Positions 1 to 8,758 are shown, counted from the first letter of the stretch. The stretch: DNA of 64,000 nt from Prevotella sp. (GCA_017524385.1 JAFWSS010000177.1:1-64000), one strand, 5' to 3'. The notes: generated by a model from the sequence alone, not told the origin. Numbers and translations are program-made.

Positions 1-132
1 AAAATAGGATATTGGGGAGTATGCGCCTTGATTTATTGCAAAAAGGCCGATTAAAAGACTTATGCAACCCCAATTCGGAGGGATTTATTCCCTTTTTTAT
101 CTCAACTGGCTTAAAATATCGGATTTTTTATC

Positions 133-140
133 TAAATTTG
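133..140 (+). promoter_or_regulatory. Bacteroidetes -7 element upstream of lemA
   Basis: TAAATTTG matches the Bacteroidetes -7 consensus TAnnTTTG and lies 48 bp before the lemA start. No clear -33 TTTG is visible. The rest of bases 1-187 holds only a short GGGA/TCCC hairpin followed by Ts (79-98) that may end a gene outside the window. Confidence 0.5.
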
Positions 141-187
141 CTCCGTATAACAATAGTTGATAAATCTTTACTAAAAACAATTTTATT

Positions 188-763
188 ATGAAAGTACTAG
201 CTGTATTATTAGGATTGATCATTTTCTTGGTCGTTGTCGTTTTGGTGTATATTTACAATACACAGCGCAAACTTGTCAGCATCGACGAGCTATGCAAGAA
301 CGCATTGAGCCAGATTGCCGTGCAACTCAACTCCCGTTGGGATGCCTTGCTCGCCGCAGCCAAGTTGGCGGCTCAATATTCCAAGCATGAGTCGGAAACA
401 CTCATCAATGTCATCAGTGCCCGTCGCGGGGCGGTAGCCACTACTGCCGAGGAAGTGCAGCAGCAACAGGGAGAACTCTCCCAAGTGCTGGGTCGCCTGC
501 TCGCCATCGGTGAGGCCTACCCAGACCTGAAGGCCAATGACCTTTTCGCCAAGGCGATGGACAGCGTCAACACCTATGAGGAGAACGTGCGCATGAGCCG
601 TATGGTTTACAACGACACTGCCACCAAGATGAACAGACTGGTGCGTATGTGGCCGTCATCCTTCGTGGCTTCCATGCTCAACTTCCGTGAGAAGGAGTAC
701 CTGAAAGTGGACGAAGAACAGAAATCCAGTTATCCCAATCTCGATGAAGCATTTGGCAAGTAA
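188..763 (+). CDS. lemA: LemA family membrane protein
   Basis: A 191-residue protein with one N-terminal membrane segment (about residues 4-24) followed by a mostly helical domain. The segment after the membrane helix (YNTQRKLVSIDELCKNALSQ) fits the LemA family, whose members are small membrane-anchored proteins of unsettled biochemical role. LemA genes are often paired with genes for DUF2207- or TPM-type proteins with glycine-rich tails, and that is what follows here. Its last 20 bases overlap the start of the first DUF2207-like gene, suggesting coupled translation and a shared operon. Length and start are normal for the family. The family call is firm; the function is unknown. Confidence 0.9.
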   Translation: MKVLAVLLGLIIFLVVVVLVYIYNTQRKLVSIDELCKNALSQIAVQLNSRWDALLAAAKLAAQYSKHESETLINVISARRGAVATTAEEVQQQQGELSQVLGRLLAIGEAYPDLKANDLFAKAMDSVNTYEENVRMSRMVYNDTATKMNRLVRMWPSSFVASMLNFREKEYLKVDEEQKSSYPNLDEAFGK

Positions 764-1490
764 GCGACTTTGGCTTCTGGTCTGGTTGCTTGCCGTCACC
801 ATAATGGTGTCGGCGGGTCCGTCTTTGCGCAACCTCGACATCCACGTGGACTTGCGCGACAATGGTGATGCAGAAATCGTCGAAACGCGACAGATGTCCA
901 TCGACAGCGAGGGGACGGAAGTATATATCGTCATAGGCAATCTCAATGGGCAAACCATCACCGACTTCTATGTGACCGACGAGACTGGACAGCGTTACAC
1001 CAATGTTGATGATTGGGATGTGAAACAGTCTCGTGAATGGAAGGCAGGCAAGTGTGGCATCGTGCGCAAAAGCGATGGCTATGAACTGTGCTGGGGGCTT
1101 GGACAAAGTGGCGAGCGTACCTACATCGTCCATTATGTCGTCACCAACCTGGTGCTCAGCTATGAGGAGAGCGATGGCTTCAACTGGATGTTTGTCACCC
1201 GTGATATGTACCCTTCTCCCCAGCGTGTCATCATCGACATCGAAGCATCGAACCGAGAGACCGGACTGCCCGAAGACTTAGTTGGCGCGTGGCTTTTCGG
1301 TTGCAAGCATGGTAATATCTGCAAGTTGGGCAACTCGGTGGTGGCCATTACGAAGAATATGACTACTGATGAGGGAGTCATACTGATGATGGAACTTCAG
1401 AAAGGCTTGCTGCATCCCACAAAGAGTGACAGCCGCACGTTCAATGAGGTGCGTAAGAATGCGTTTGAGGGAAGTGACTACGAGGAGTAA
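744..1490 (+). CDS. truncated DUF2207-type secreted protein (tandem copy 1)
   Basis: A 248-residue protein with a signal peptide (about residues 1-25) and a beta-rich N-terminal domain nearly identical to those of the next two genes. It stops after FEGSDYEE. At the same place copy 2 continues into a membrane helix and a cytoplasmic region, so copy 1 has lost its transmembrane segment, C-terminal domain and glycine-rich tail. As read, it would be a free exported domain. It starts inside the lemA 3' end. It could be a decaying partial duplicate or a functional soluble version; the intact frame and normal signal peptide favour expression. The 130 bp after the stop no longer resemble copy 2. Confidence 0.75.
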   Translation: MKHLASKRLWLLVWLLAVTIMVSAGPSLRNLDIHVDLRDNGDAEIVETRQMSIDSEGTEVYIVIGNLNGQTITDFYVTDETGQRYTNVDDWDVKQSREWKAGKCGIVRKSDGYELCWGLGQSGERTYIVHYVVTNLVLSYEESDGFNWMFVTRDMYPSPQRVIIDIEASNRETGLPEDLVGAWLFGCKHGNICKLGNSVVAITKNMTTDEGVILMMELQKGLLHPTKSDSRTFNEVRKNAFEGSDYEE

Positions 1491-1619
1491 TTTTTGATAA
1501 CGTAAGAGTTTGTCAATTCTTGTAGACCATGATAAGAGGAAAAACAATCATCAAGATCTCAAGGATGATATATTACAATTTTAGGTAAGATAATAAGAAA
1601 CAACATTACCCCAATCTTT

Positions 1620-3302
1620 ATGAAACAATTGTTAATCAAGCGAATATCGCTCTTGGCAATATTGCTTGCCGTCACCATGATGGTGTCGGCAAGCCCCTCT
1701 TTGCGCAACCTCGACATCCATGTGGACTTGCGTGACAATGGTGATGCAGAAATTGTCGAAACGCGACAGATGTCCATCGACAGCGAGGGGACGGAAGTAT
1801 ATATCGTCATAGACAATCTCAATGGGCGAACCATCACCGACTTCTATGTGACCGATGAGACAGGACAGAAGTACACCAATGTTGGTGACTGGAAGGTGAA
1901 ACAGTCTCGTGACTGGAAGACGGGGAAATGTGGCATCGTGCGCAAAAGCAATGGATGTGAACTCTGCTGGGGTTTGGGCAAGAGTGGCGAGAGAATGTAT
2001 GTCGCCCATTATGTCGTCACCAATATGGTGCTTAGCTATGAGGAGAGCGACGGCTTCAACTGGATGTTTGTCACCCGTGACATGAAACCCTCTCCGCAGC
2101 GTGTCAACATTGAAATCGAAGCGTCATATCGGGAAACCGGACTACCCGAAGATTCCGTTGGCGTGTGGCTCTTTGGCAACAGGGACGGCAAAATCAACAA
2201 GATGGACAACACGGTGGTGGCCTCGGTGTTGAATATGAAGTCAGATGAGTCGGTCATCGTGATGATGGAACTTCAGAAAGGGATGCTCCATCCCTCGAAG
2301 AGTGACAGCCGCTCGTTCAAGGAGGTGCGCAAGACTGCTTTTGAGGGAAGTGATTATAAGGAAGAGTCTGGGTTGAAAAAGGCTTGGAATTTCATCAGGG
2401 AAAACATTGAGTTAATCTTTGGTGGTCTGTTTTGCTTGCTTATTGCAGCATTTGTGGTTTACGAGTCCATAAATCTGAAACGTGAGCGCAAAAAGTTGTT
2501 GAACAACTTGGAGTGGTATCGGCAGGTTCCCGCAAATGGTAACTTACGTCGTGCCAAGAATTTGATGGGTGCATTCTATATGACCAACCCCATCTCCAGA
2601 GACAATCTCATCAATGCGATGTTGCTTCAGCTCATTCGCACCAACACCCTTCGCATAGAAGTGCATCATGTGGATGCCACCGGTTTGAAAAAAGTGTTTG
2701 GAGGGCAGGGGACGGATCAGGAATGCATCGTTCTTGGTGATTTCGACTTCTCCAACCGTCTGCTGTCCGACCCTTCATTGAAGGAATTGTATGACATCAT
2801 CAAGTCGGCGGCAGGAGAGGATGGCATCCTCCAGCCCAAGGAATTGAAGAAATGGATGAACAGGCATCAGACAGAGGTGATGGAATTTGTCAAGTCCTTG
2901 GACAAAGGTTCTATGAAGCTCAAGGAAGCCAAGCGCAGCATCGACGACGTACAGAAGGTCTTCGGCTTGAAGAAATTTCTGGAAGACTTCACCTTGGCCA
3001 ACGAGCGCCATCTCACCGAGGTGTCGCTATGGAAGGACTATCTGGTTTATGCCACGCTCTTTGGCATTGCCGACCAGGTGAAGGCCGATATGAAGAAAGT
3101 CAACCCAGAGTTTATGAACATGGACATCGAAACCCGCAATATGACCAATGAGACGTTGGTGCCTGTGTTTGCTTCTGGCTTCTGTCACGATGTGTCGTCG
3201 GTGGTGAGAAGTTCCTCACGCGACTCTGGCGGTGGCGGTGGCGGTTCCTTCGGCGGCGGCGGCGGCTTCAGCGGCGGCGGCTCCGGCGGCGGAGTGAGAT
3301 AA
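1620..3302 (+). CDS. DUF2207 domain-containing membrane protein (tandem copy 2)
   Basis: A 560-residue protein: signal peptide, an extracytoplasmic beta-rich domain (about 25-250), one membrane helix (about 263-287), a basic stretch, a helical cytoplasmic domain (about 300-525) and a C-terminal tail made almost only of Gly and Ser. This layout fits the DUF2207 family that commonly accompanies LemA. No catalytic motif is visible and the family function is not known. The N-terminal domain is nearly identical at DNA level to copy 1, while the C-terminal half matches copy 3, as expected from tandem duplication with gene conversion. The gene lies 12 bp before copy 3, in one operon. Confidence 0.85.
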   Translation: MKQLLIKRISLLAILLAVTMMVSASPSLRNLDIHVDLRDNGDAEIVETRQMSIDSEGTEVYIVIDNLNGRTITDFYVTDETGQKYTNVGDWKVKQSRDWKTGKCGIVRKSNGCELCWGLGKSGERMYVAHYVVTNMVLSYEESDGFNWMFVTRDMKPSPQRVNIEIEASYRETGLPEDSVGVWLFGNRDGKINKMDNTVVASVLNMKSDESVIVMMELQKGMLHPSKSDSRSFKEVRKTAFEGSDYKEESGLKKAWNFIRENIELIFGGLFCLLIAAFVVYESINLKRERKKLLNNLEWYRQVPANGNLRRAKNLMGAFYMTNPISRDNLINAMLLQLIRTNTLRIEVHHVDATGLKKVFGGQGTDQECIVLGDFDFSNRLLSDPSLKELYDIIKSAAGEDGILQPKELKKWMNRHQTEVMEFVKSLDKGSMKLKEAKRSIDDVQKVFGLKKFLEDFTLANERHLTEVSLWKDYLVYATLFGIADQVKADMKKVNPEFMNMDIETRNMTNETLVPVFASGFCHDVSSVVRSSSRDSGGGGGGSFGGGGGFSGGGSGGGVR

Positions 3303-3314
3303 TAAACTATTTCG

Positions 3315-5081
3315 ATGAGACATTCTTCATTCAAGCGCCTTTTTCTTTTGGCAGTATTGCTTGCCGTCACCTCGATGGTGTCGGCAAGTCCTTCTTTGCA
3401 CAATCTCGACATCCAGGTGGACTTGCGCGACAATGGTGATGCAGAAATCATAGAAACCCGTCAGATGTCCATTGACAGCGAGGGTACGGAATGCTACATC
3501 GTCATCGACAACCTCAACGGGCGAGACATCATCGACTTCTATGTGACCGATGAGACTGGTAGGAAATACACCAATATTGGTGAATGGGAGGAGAATCGCT
3601 CCCGAAAATGGAAGACAGGCAAGTGTGGCCTCGTGCGCAAAAGCGATGGCTATGAACTGTGCTGGGGTTTGGGCGAGAGTGGCGAGCGGACATACATCGC
3701 CCATTATGTTGTCACAGACATGGTGCTCAGTTACGAGGAGAGCGACGGATTCAATTGGATGTTTGTCACCCGTAATATGAAGCCTTCTCCACAGAGCGTC
3801 AACATCGACATCCATACATCGTACCGCGAGACAGGATTGCCTGAAGATTCGGTTGGCGTATGGCTTTTTGGCAATAAGGGTTATATCAGCAAGGTGGATG
3901 GCAAGGTGAAGGCCTTGATAGATGATATGTATACCTATGAGGCGGTCATTATTGTGATGAAACTTGAAAAAGACTTGTTGCATCCTATGATGAGCGCCAA
4001 TTGTCCATTTGAAGAGGTCCTTGAGGAAGCCAGGGAAGGAAGTGACTATACGGACTATGGAGATGATGCGGTCTATGAGGATGAACCCTTTTGGAAAACA
4101 CTCTTGGAAATCATTTTTGTCTTTGCTTTATCATTTCCGTTCTTAGCTTTAACGCTCTTTTTCATACTGTTTTATACTTGTATTCTAATCGTTGAATCCA
4201 TTGTCAAACTATGGGAGCGCAAAAGATTGTTGAGAAATTTGGAGTGGTATCGAGAGATTCCCTTGAACGGCAATTTGTGTCTTGCCAGAAAAATGATGAA
4301 TGCTTTCTATGCGCTTGAGAAAATCGATATGAACAGTCTCATCAATGCGATGGTGTTAAGACTCGTACGTACCAATTCACTCTGCATAGAGGAGCATTTC
4401 CTGGATTCCAATGGCCAAAACGAGGCATTGGAAAACAAGAAAGAGAAGAAGGAATGTTTTGTCATCGGCACGTTCGACTCATCCAACCGCATGCTTTTGG
4501 ATCCTTCATTGAAACAATTATACGACATCTTCAAGAAGGCTGCAGGCAAGGATGGCATCCTTCAGCCAAAGGAATTGAAGACGTGGCTGAAAAGAGAAAA
4601 CAACGAGAAAGAGGTGATGAATTTTTTCGAGACGTTGAAAAAGGACACCATGAAACTCAAGGAGGCCAAGAGCAGCATCGATGACGTGAGAAAGGTATTC
4701 GGTTTGAAGAAATTCCTGGAAGATTTCACCTTGGCCAACGAACGTCATCTCATCGAGGTGTCGTTATGGAAAGACTATTTGGTCTATGCCGCCCTGTTTG
4801 ATATTGCCGATCAAGTGACGGCAGATATGAAAGCTATCAACCCAGAGTTTATGAACATGGACATCGTCACCCGCAATATGGCAAATGATTCATTAGGCTC
4901 TGTTCTTGCTGCCAGCACCAGTGCAAGTATGGCATCAGTGATGAGTCGTGTGCAGTCACGGAATAGCAATTCTAGTGGAGGTGGTGGCTATAGTGGTCGC
5001 AGCTTTGGTGGCGGCGGCAGTGGCTCCTTCGGTGGTGGCGGCGGCTTCAGCGGCGGTGGCTCCGGCGGCGGAGTGAGATGA
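3315..5081 (+). CDS. DUF2207 domain-containing membrane protein (tandem copy 3)
   Basis: A 588-residue paralogue of the preceding gene with the same order: signal peptide, extracytoplasmic domain, membrane region, cytoplasmic helical domain and Gly/Ser tail. The membrane region is longer and more hydrophobic than in copy 2 (about residues 264-296) and could span twice. An extra acidic stretch precedes it. The GGGG-SFGGGG type tail is shared with copy 2. A perfect hairpin terminator begins 17 bp after the stop, so this is the last gene of the lemA operon. The family assignment is good; the role is unknown, probably envelope-associated. Confidence 0.85.
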   Translation: MRHSSFKRLFLLAVLLAVTSMVSASPSLHNLDIQVDLRDNGDAEIIETRQMSIDSEGTECYIVIDNLNGRDIIDFYVTDETGRKYTNIGEWEENRSRKWKTGKCGLVRKSDGYELCWGLGESGERTYIAHYVVTDMVLSYEESDGFNWMFVTRNMKPSPQSVNIDIHTSYRETGLPEDSVGVWLFGNKGYISKVDGKVKALIDDMYTYEAVIIVMKLEKDLLHPMMSANCPFEEVLEEAREGSDYTDYGDDAVYEDEPFWKTLLEIIFVFALSFPFLALTLFFILFYTCILIVESIVKLWERKRLLRNLEWYREIPLNGNLCLARKMMNAFYALEKIDMNSLINAMVLRLVRTNSLCIEEHFLDSNGQNEALENKKEKKECFVIGTFDSSNRMLLDPSLKQLYDIFKKAAGKDGILQPKELKTWLKRENNEKEVMNFFETLKKDTMKLKEAKSSIDDVRKVFGLKKFLEDFTLANERHLIEVSLWKDYLVYAALFDIADQVTADMKAINPEFMNMDIVTRNMANDSLGSVLAASTSASMASVMSRVQSRNSNSSGGGGYSGRSFGGGGSGSFGGGGGFSGGGSGGGVR

Positions 5082-5098
5082 TAGGAAAGGAAAATGTA

Positions 5099-5138
5099 AG
5101 AAAGAAGCCTATGAGCATTTGCCCATAGGCTTCTTTCT
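5099..5138. terminator. bidirectional intrinsic terminator
   Basis: A perfect 15-bp inverted repeat (AGAAAGAAGCCTATG at 5099-5113 and its complement at 5124-5138) with a 10-base loop lies between convergent genes. T-rich arms on either strand suit termination of both the DUF2207 operon and the CoA transferase gene. Confidence 0.85.
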
Positions 5139-5183
5139 TAGGAGATAATAGGAGTTAATAGGAAATCCAAGGATGTTCCAGGA
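5139..5183. repeat. 9-bp-period repeat array (TAGGAGATA-like)
   Basis: Five imperfect 9-bp units (TAGGAGATA, ATAGGAGTT, AATAGGAAA, TCCAAGGAT, GTTCCAGGA) lie between the terminator and the 3' end of the CoA transferase gene. It is one of several such arrays in this window. Confidence 0.45.
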
Positions 5184-5196
5184 GGGCTTCCTATTG

Positions 5197-6705
5197 TTAG
5201 TCTTTGACGTATTCGGCGAAGTCGGTGAGTCGCATGTCGCCTTTGCGGCGCAGTGTGTCGTGCATGGCGAATGCAGCTGGCAGGCAGTGACGTGTATGTC
5301 CTCCGGTGCCGAGTTTGAGATAGTCCCAAAGGAGTTGCTTGTAGTCGGGATGCACGCATTTCTCGATGATGAGTTGTGCCCTCTGCATGGGCCCTTTGGC
5401 GCGCAGGTCGGCCACTCCTTGCTCAGTGACGATGACGTTGACATCGTGCTCTGAATGGTCTTGGTGGCTTACGAAGGGTACGATGCTGCTGATGAGACCT
5501 CCCTTTGCTGTTGATGGGCATGTGAAGATGCTCAAGTAGGCGTTGCGTTCGAAGTCGCCGGAGCCTCCGATGCCGTTCATCATCTTCACGCCGCTGATGT
5601 GTGTGGAGTTGACGTTGCCGTAGAGGTCGCACTCGATGGCGGTGTTGATGGCAATGACGCCGAGTCGGCGGATGACGGCCGGATGGTTGGAGATTTCGCT
5701 TTGGCGCAAGGTGAGGTGGTCCTTGAAATAGTCCATATTGTCATACACCTGCATCAAGCACTCGTTGCTCACGGTGAGCGAGCAGGCGGAAGCATCTTTC
5801 ACGCGGCCGGAAAGCATCATGTCGATGACGGAATTCTGAATCACCTCCGTGTAGATGTTGAAGTCGGGCACATGCTTGTCAGCCCCCAGTGCGCCGAGGA
5901 TGGCGTTTGCTGTTGAGCCTACGCCGCTCTGCAGCGGGAGGAACTCTTTAGGCATGCGGCCGGCATGCAGTTCCTCGACGAGGAATTCTGCTGTGAGGAA
6001 TCCGATGCGGTCGGTGACGGGATCGCTGTCCTTGAATGCGCGTGCTTCGTCGGGGATGTTGCATTCCACCACTCCCACGAGTTTGTCTTTTGGAATCTCC
6101 ACGTATGGTTTACCGATGCGGTCACCAACTTTGAAAATGGGTATGGGTTTGCGGTATGGAGGGTCGAGCGGCTCATACACATCGTGGATGAATTTCGCAT
6201 TGGGGTTGTGGAAGGAGTTGAGTTCCAAAATGACATGCTTTGCCAAACGGGCTGCTGTTGGGCTGATGCCACCAGCGGCGGTGAGGTAAGCCTTGTAGAA
6301 TCCGTCGGCTTCCTCGATGTCGCACACCTCGAGGATTGCCCAGTCCACATCGCCATAGAAGCCATAGCGCAGCTCTTGTGCCATATGGCTTAGGTGAAGG
6401 TCGTTGTAGGGGATTTCACCAGCGTTCACATGCTTGCGGAAGTCGTTGTTGGTGGTGTAGGGAGCGCGATACTTGATGGCTTGAGCGTTGGCCAGATCGC
6501 CATCGGTGCTTTGTCCCGTGGATGCACCGGTGAAAATAGCCACCTTGAACTCTCTTCCTGCCTCATGCTCGGCAAGGGCGATTTTGGCAAGTTCCTTGGT
6601 TACGGCCTTTGCCACACCGGCTGGTGTGAAGCCACTAAGAGCGAGATGTTCACCATTCTTGATCAATGAGGCTGCTTCAGCAGCAGTTAGTTTTGTATAA
6701 GCCAT
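5197..6705 (-). CDS. succinate/propionate-type CoA transferase (acetyl-CoA hydrolase family)
   Basis: A 502-residue protein of the acetyl-CoA hydrolase/CoA-transferase family. The motif IYTEVIQNSVID contains the glutamate expected to carry the enzyme-CoA thioester, and the glycine-rich segment GVGSTANAILGAL precedes it. In succinate- and propionate-forming Bacteroidales this group moves CoA between succinate, propionate and acetate in the cytoplasm. The exact donor and acceptor cannot be read from sequence. The length is full. The gene stands alone with a good promoter 36 bp upstream and a terminator downstream. It fits the fermentative metabolism suggested by korAB and pckA elsewhere in the window. 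Confidence 0.88.
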   Translation of the reverse strand: MAYTKLTAAEAASLIKNGEHLALSGFTPAGVAKAVTKELAKIALAEHEAGREFKVAIFTGASTGQSTDGDLANAQAIKYRAPYTTNNDFRKHVNAGEIPYNDLHLSHMAQELRYGFYGDVDWAILEVCDIEEADGFYKAYLTAAGGISPTAARLAKHVILELNSFHNPNAKFIHDVYEPLDPPYRKPIPIFKVGDRIGKPYVEIPKDKLVGVVECNIPDEARAFKDSDPVTDRIGFLTAEFLVEELHAGRMPKEFLPLQSGVGSTANAILGALGADKHVPDFNIYTEVIQNSVIDMMLSGRVKDASACSLTVSNECLMQVYDNMDYFKDHLTLRQSEISNHPAVIRRLGVIAINTAIECDLYGNVNSTHISGVKMMNGIGGSGDFERNAYLSIFTCPSTAKGGLISSIVPFVSHQDHSEHDVNVIVTEQGVADLRAKGPMQRAQLIIEKCVHPDYKQLLWDYLKLGTGGHTRHCLPAAFAMHDTLRRKGDMRLTDFAEYVKD

Positions 6706-6740
6706 AAATGTCTTTTATTTTGTGAGTTTCAATTTGGGTG

Positions 6741-6772
6741 CAAAGTTACTTCAAATCAGTCGAAACCGCAAA
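6741..6772 (-). promoter_or_regulatory. promoter of the CoA transferase gene
   Basis: On the minus strand TTTG (6772-6769) is separated by 20 bp from TAACTTTG (6748-6741), a full match to the Bacteroidetes primary sigma consensus. Confidence 0.75.
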
Positions 6773-6984
6773 TTATTTGATGTTTATTTTGAACCTTGGA
6801 AACATACGATGAAAAAACAATCCCTACTTATCAACTTTTAATCAAAGACCCCACCCCAGGAGGGGATATGCGCACCGACTGTTGGACAAGACCTCTTGGC
6901 ATAGAAAGCGAAACGGAATCTTTATGAAAGAACAGGTTACAACTAGGACACCTTACTAACTAATATTGTTCACTAAAGTAAAAA

Positions 6985-7018
6985 GGGAGTCAAAGACACT
7001 CTACGGTCTTTGACTCCC
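6985..7018 (-). terminator. intrinsic terminator of the tRNA-like RNA unit
   Basis: A perfect 13-bp stem (GGGAGTCAAAGAC at 6985-6997 and its complement at 7006-7018) with an 8-base loop. On the minus strand it is followed by TTTTTA. No gene in either direction explains it except the small RNA unit at 7020-7249. Confidence 0.85.
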
Positions 7019-7090
7019 ATGTTTGACGTTTTTTGCGGCAGCAGCGTATGTATGTTGAAAAGCAAGGCAACAAGCGAAAGGACTATTATT

Positions 7091-7121
7091 TCCGATGTCC
7101 TAACCTTTAGACTACAGGACA
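7091..7121 (-). other. tRNA 5'-half (acceptor strand and D arm)
   Basis: On the minus strand: TGTCCTG (acceptor 1-7), TA (8-9), GTCT-AAAGGTTA-GGAC (D arm with A14, G18G19 and A21), A26, and TCGG as anticodon-stem 5' strand. The downstream bases (AATAATAGTCC and on) give no anticodon loop, T arm or 3' acceptor. Its acceptor and anticodon-stem strands pair with the half located just upstream in transcription. Confidence 0.6.
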
Positions 7122-7135
7122 ATGGTTTGTGGTGT

Positions 7136-7168
7136 TCGTCCAGGCTGGAATCGAACCAGCATCCTCGG
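7136..7168 (-). other. tRNA 3'-half (T arm and acceptor strand)
   Basis: On the minus strand: CCGA (anticodon-stem 3' strand), GGAT (variable loop), GCTGG-TTCGATT-CCAGC (perfect T arm with canonical T54 T55 C56 R57 A58), then CTGGACG acceptor strand and discriminator A. The bases 5' of it do not supply a D arm or a matching 5' acceptor, so no ordinary tRNA can be completed upstream. Confidence 0.6.
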
Positions 7169-7255
7169 CTTGACGAAGTAAGTCTTATCTACGGCACTTG
7201 CTTGTTTTTAGGTACAATCTACTACTTTCAATGAACACTTGTTTGTTTCTGTGTG

Positions 7256-7263
7256 CAAAGATA
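7256..7263 (-). promoter_or_regulatory. -7 element of the tRNA-like RNA unit
   Basis: TATCTTTG followed by CAC on the minus strand matches TAnnTTTG. No clear -33 TTTG is seen. It would start a transcript near 7249, which runs to the terminator at 7018-6985. Confidence 0.5.
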
Positions 7264-7316
7264 GTGGACCGTTATGCAGCCTATTTGCGTAATATTGAAA
7301 AATCGAACAGAAAGGC

Positions 7317-8657
7317 TCATTTTTTCTTCATTTTGAGTATCTTGTACTCGAAAGGTTGCAGTTTGACGTTCTCAGCGAGGGTGACATCTTTCTCGTCCTC
7401 CATATTGACGAGCGACTTGCCCCGCCACTCCTCGGGCACGGCTATCTCCTTCTCTTGGTTCCGCACGTTCACGGCGATGAAGAAACTGTCGGCATCATCG
7501 GTTTTTTCAAACATCAGGATGTCGCGGTCGGGGAAGAATTTCGGTTGGGCCTTGCGCAAGGCAGGGTTGTCGTTGTAGAGTCCGATGAGATGCTGGTATT
7601 CCTTGTACAGGTCGGCGTGAGCCGTCCAGTCCACCGGCACGTAGTGGAAGAAGTTGATGGGGTTCTCATACCCCACTTCCTGCGAGCCATAGATGAGTGC
7701 TCCGCCATGCGGGAAGACGGAAGCCACGTATGCAGCCATGGAGCCACGCTCGTTGGTGAACTCCTTCACTGGCGTGACCTCCGTGGAATGGTCGTGGTTG
7801 GTGGTGAAGCGCAGTTTCACCTTCCCTGCCGGCAGGCTGTCGTATTCCGCCTTGTCGGCGGCGATCAGGTTTTCAGCGCTGCGTCCCTTGCAGAACACAT
7901 TGACCAACGAATCCTTGTAGTCCCATCCGTAGTTCATGTCAAAGCCTCCGACGGTGAAGTTGTCCACGTGCTTTCCTTCAGCGAGCATCACTATTTGTCG
8001 TTCTCCGGCGGCCTTCCTCAGTCGGTCGATGGCCTCCTTCCAGAAGTCGGCAGGCACACCGTCGGCCACGTCGCATCTGAAGCCGTCGATGCCACATTCC
8101 ACCACCCAGAAGAGCATGGCGTCGATCATCGCCTCTCGCATCTCCCGGCTGTCGTAGTTCAGGTCGGCCACGTCATACCATTCCCATGGTCTTGGGTGGA
8201 TGATGGTGTCTGTTTTCTCGTCGTGTGTGTACCATTCAGGGTGTGCCTTCAACCACGGGTGGTCCCATGCCGTGTGGTTGGCCACCCAGTCGAGTATGAT
8301 GCCTATTTGGTGCTCGTGGCACACTTTCACGAGGTTCTTGAAGTCGTCGATGGTGCCGAACTCAGGTGCGATGGCTTTGTAGTCGCTGATGCAGTAGGGT
8401 GAGTTTTTTCCTTTCTCCACGCCGATGGGATAGATGGGCATCACCCACATCACGTTCACTCCCAAAGCCCGGATGGAGTCCACTCTTGCCGCCACGGCGT
8501 TGAGTGAATGGTCGGCAGCGAACACACGCGGGTTGACCTGGTACATGGCGATGTCGTCAATCTTCGGCAACTTGAATGCTGCCGTCTCGTTCTTTGGCGG
8601 GTTGCATGCCGTCAACAACAGCATGCACCAGCATGTCAGTATAAATGCTTTTTTCAT
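7317..8657 (-). CDS. GH13 alpha-amylase-family lipoprotein
   Basis: A 446-residue protein starting MKKAFILTC, with a lipobox LLTAC that predicts a lipid-anchored protein at the cell surface or periplasm. The four GH13 regions are visible: DWVANH (I), GIDGFRCDVAD with the nucleophile Asp (II), MLAEGK with the acid/base Glu (III) and TNHDHS (IV). It should cleave alpha-glucosidic bonds in starch-like glucans; the exact specificity is unknown. A longer in-frame start at 8762 was rejected because the signal peptide begins at 8657. No SusC/SusD pair lies nearby, so it is not part of a visible polysaccharide utilization locus. Confidence 0.88.
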   Translation of the reverse strand: MKKAFILTCWCMLLLTACNPPKNETAAFKLPKIDDIAMYQVNPRVFAADHSLNAVAARVDSIRALGVNVMWVMPIYPIGVEKGKNSPYCISDYKAIAPEFGTIDDFKNLVKVCHEHQIGIILDWVANHTAWDHPWLKAHPEWYTHDEKTDTIIHPRPWEWYDVADLNYDSREMREAMIDAMLFWVVECGIDGFRCDVADGVPADFWKEAIDRLRKAAGERQIVMLAEGKHVDNFTVGGFDMNYGWDYKDSLVNVFCKGRSAENLIAADKAEYDSLPAGKVKLRFTTNHDHSTEVTPVKEFTNERGSMAAYVASVFPHGGALIYGSQEVGYENPINFFHYVPVDWTAHADLYKEYQHLIGLYNDNPALRKAQPKFFPDRDILMFEKTDDADSFFIAVNVRNQEKEIAVPEEWRGKSLVNMEDEKDVTLAENVKLQPFEYKILKMKKK

Positions 8658-8758
8658 TTTTGTATGATGATTTGGTAAGTAATATGTAAGATTCATCATA
8701 GAAGGGACTCGAGATACAAGTTTCGCATTTGCTAACTTGATACAGTGAGTCAAGAGTG

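Larger units (their letters stand above)
6985..7249 (-). ncRNA. putative small RNA carrying two tRNA halves in permuted order
   Basis: A minus-strand unit of about 265 nt is bounded by a TATCTTTG promoter (7263-7256) and a perfect terminator. It contains no convincing ORF. Reading 5' to 3' it holds a tRNA 3' half (anticodon-stem strand, variable loop, T arm, acceptor strand), a 14-nt spacer, then a tRNA 5' half (acceptor strand, D arm, anticodon-stem strand). The two halves are complementary to each other: 6 of 7 acceptor pairs (one a G-U) and 4 anticodon-stem pairs. It could be a permuted tRNA-like RNA, or the inner remnants of two tandem copies of one tRNA. The lack of a G3-U70 pair argues against an alanine-charged two-piece tmRNA. 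Confidence 0.45.

Noticed and set aside
6985..7121. Two-piece tmRNA with an encoded tag
   Set aside because: A reading near 7040 gives Tyr followed by four Ala, but no stop codon follows, the acceptor lacks G3-U70 and the D arm is that of a true tRNA; kept only as a tRNA-like RNA.
7356..8402. Plus-strand frame of 348 codons opposite the GH13 gene
   Set aside because: The minus-strand protein has all four GH13 regions; the plus-strand frame has no motif and no promoter.
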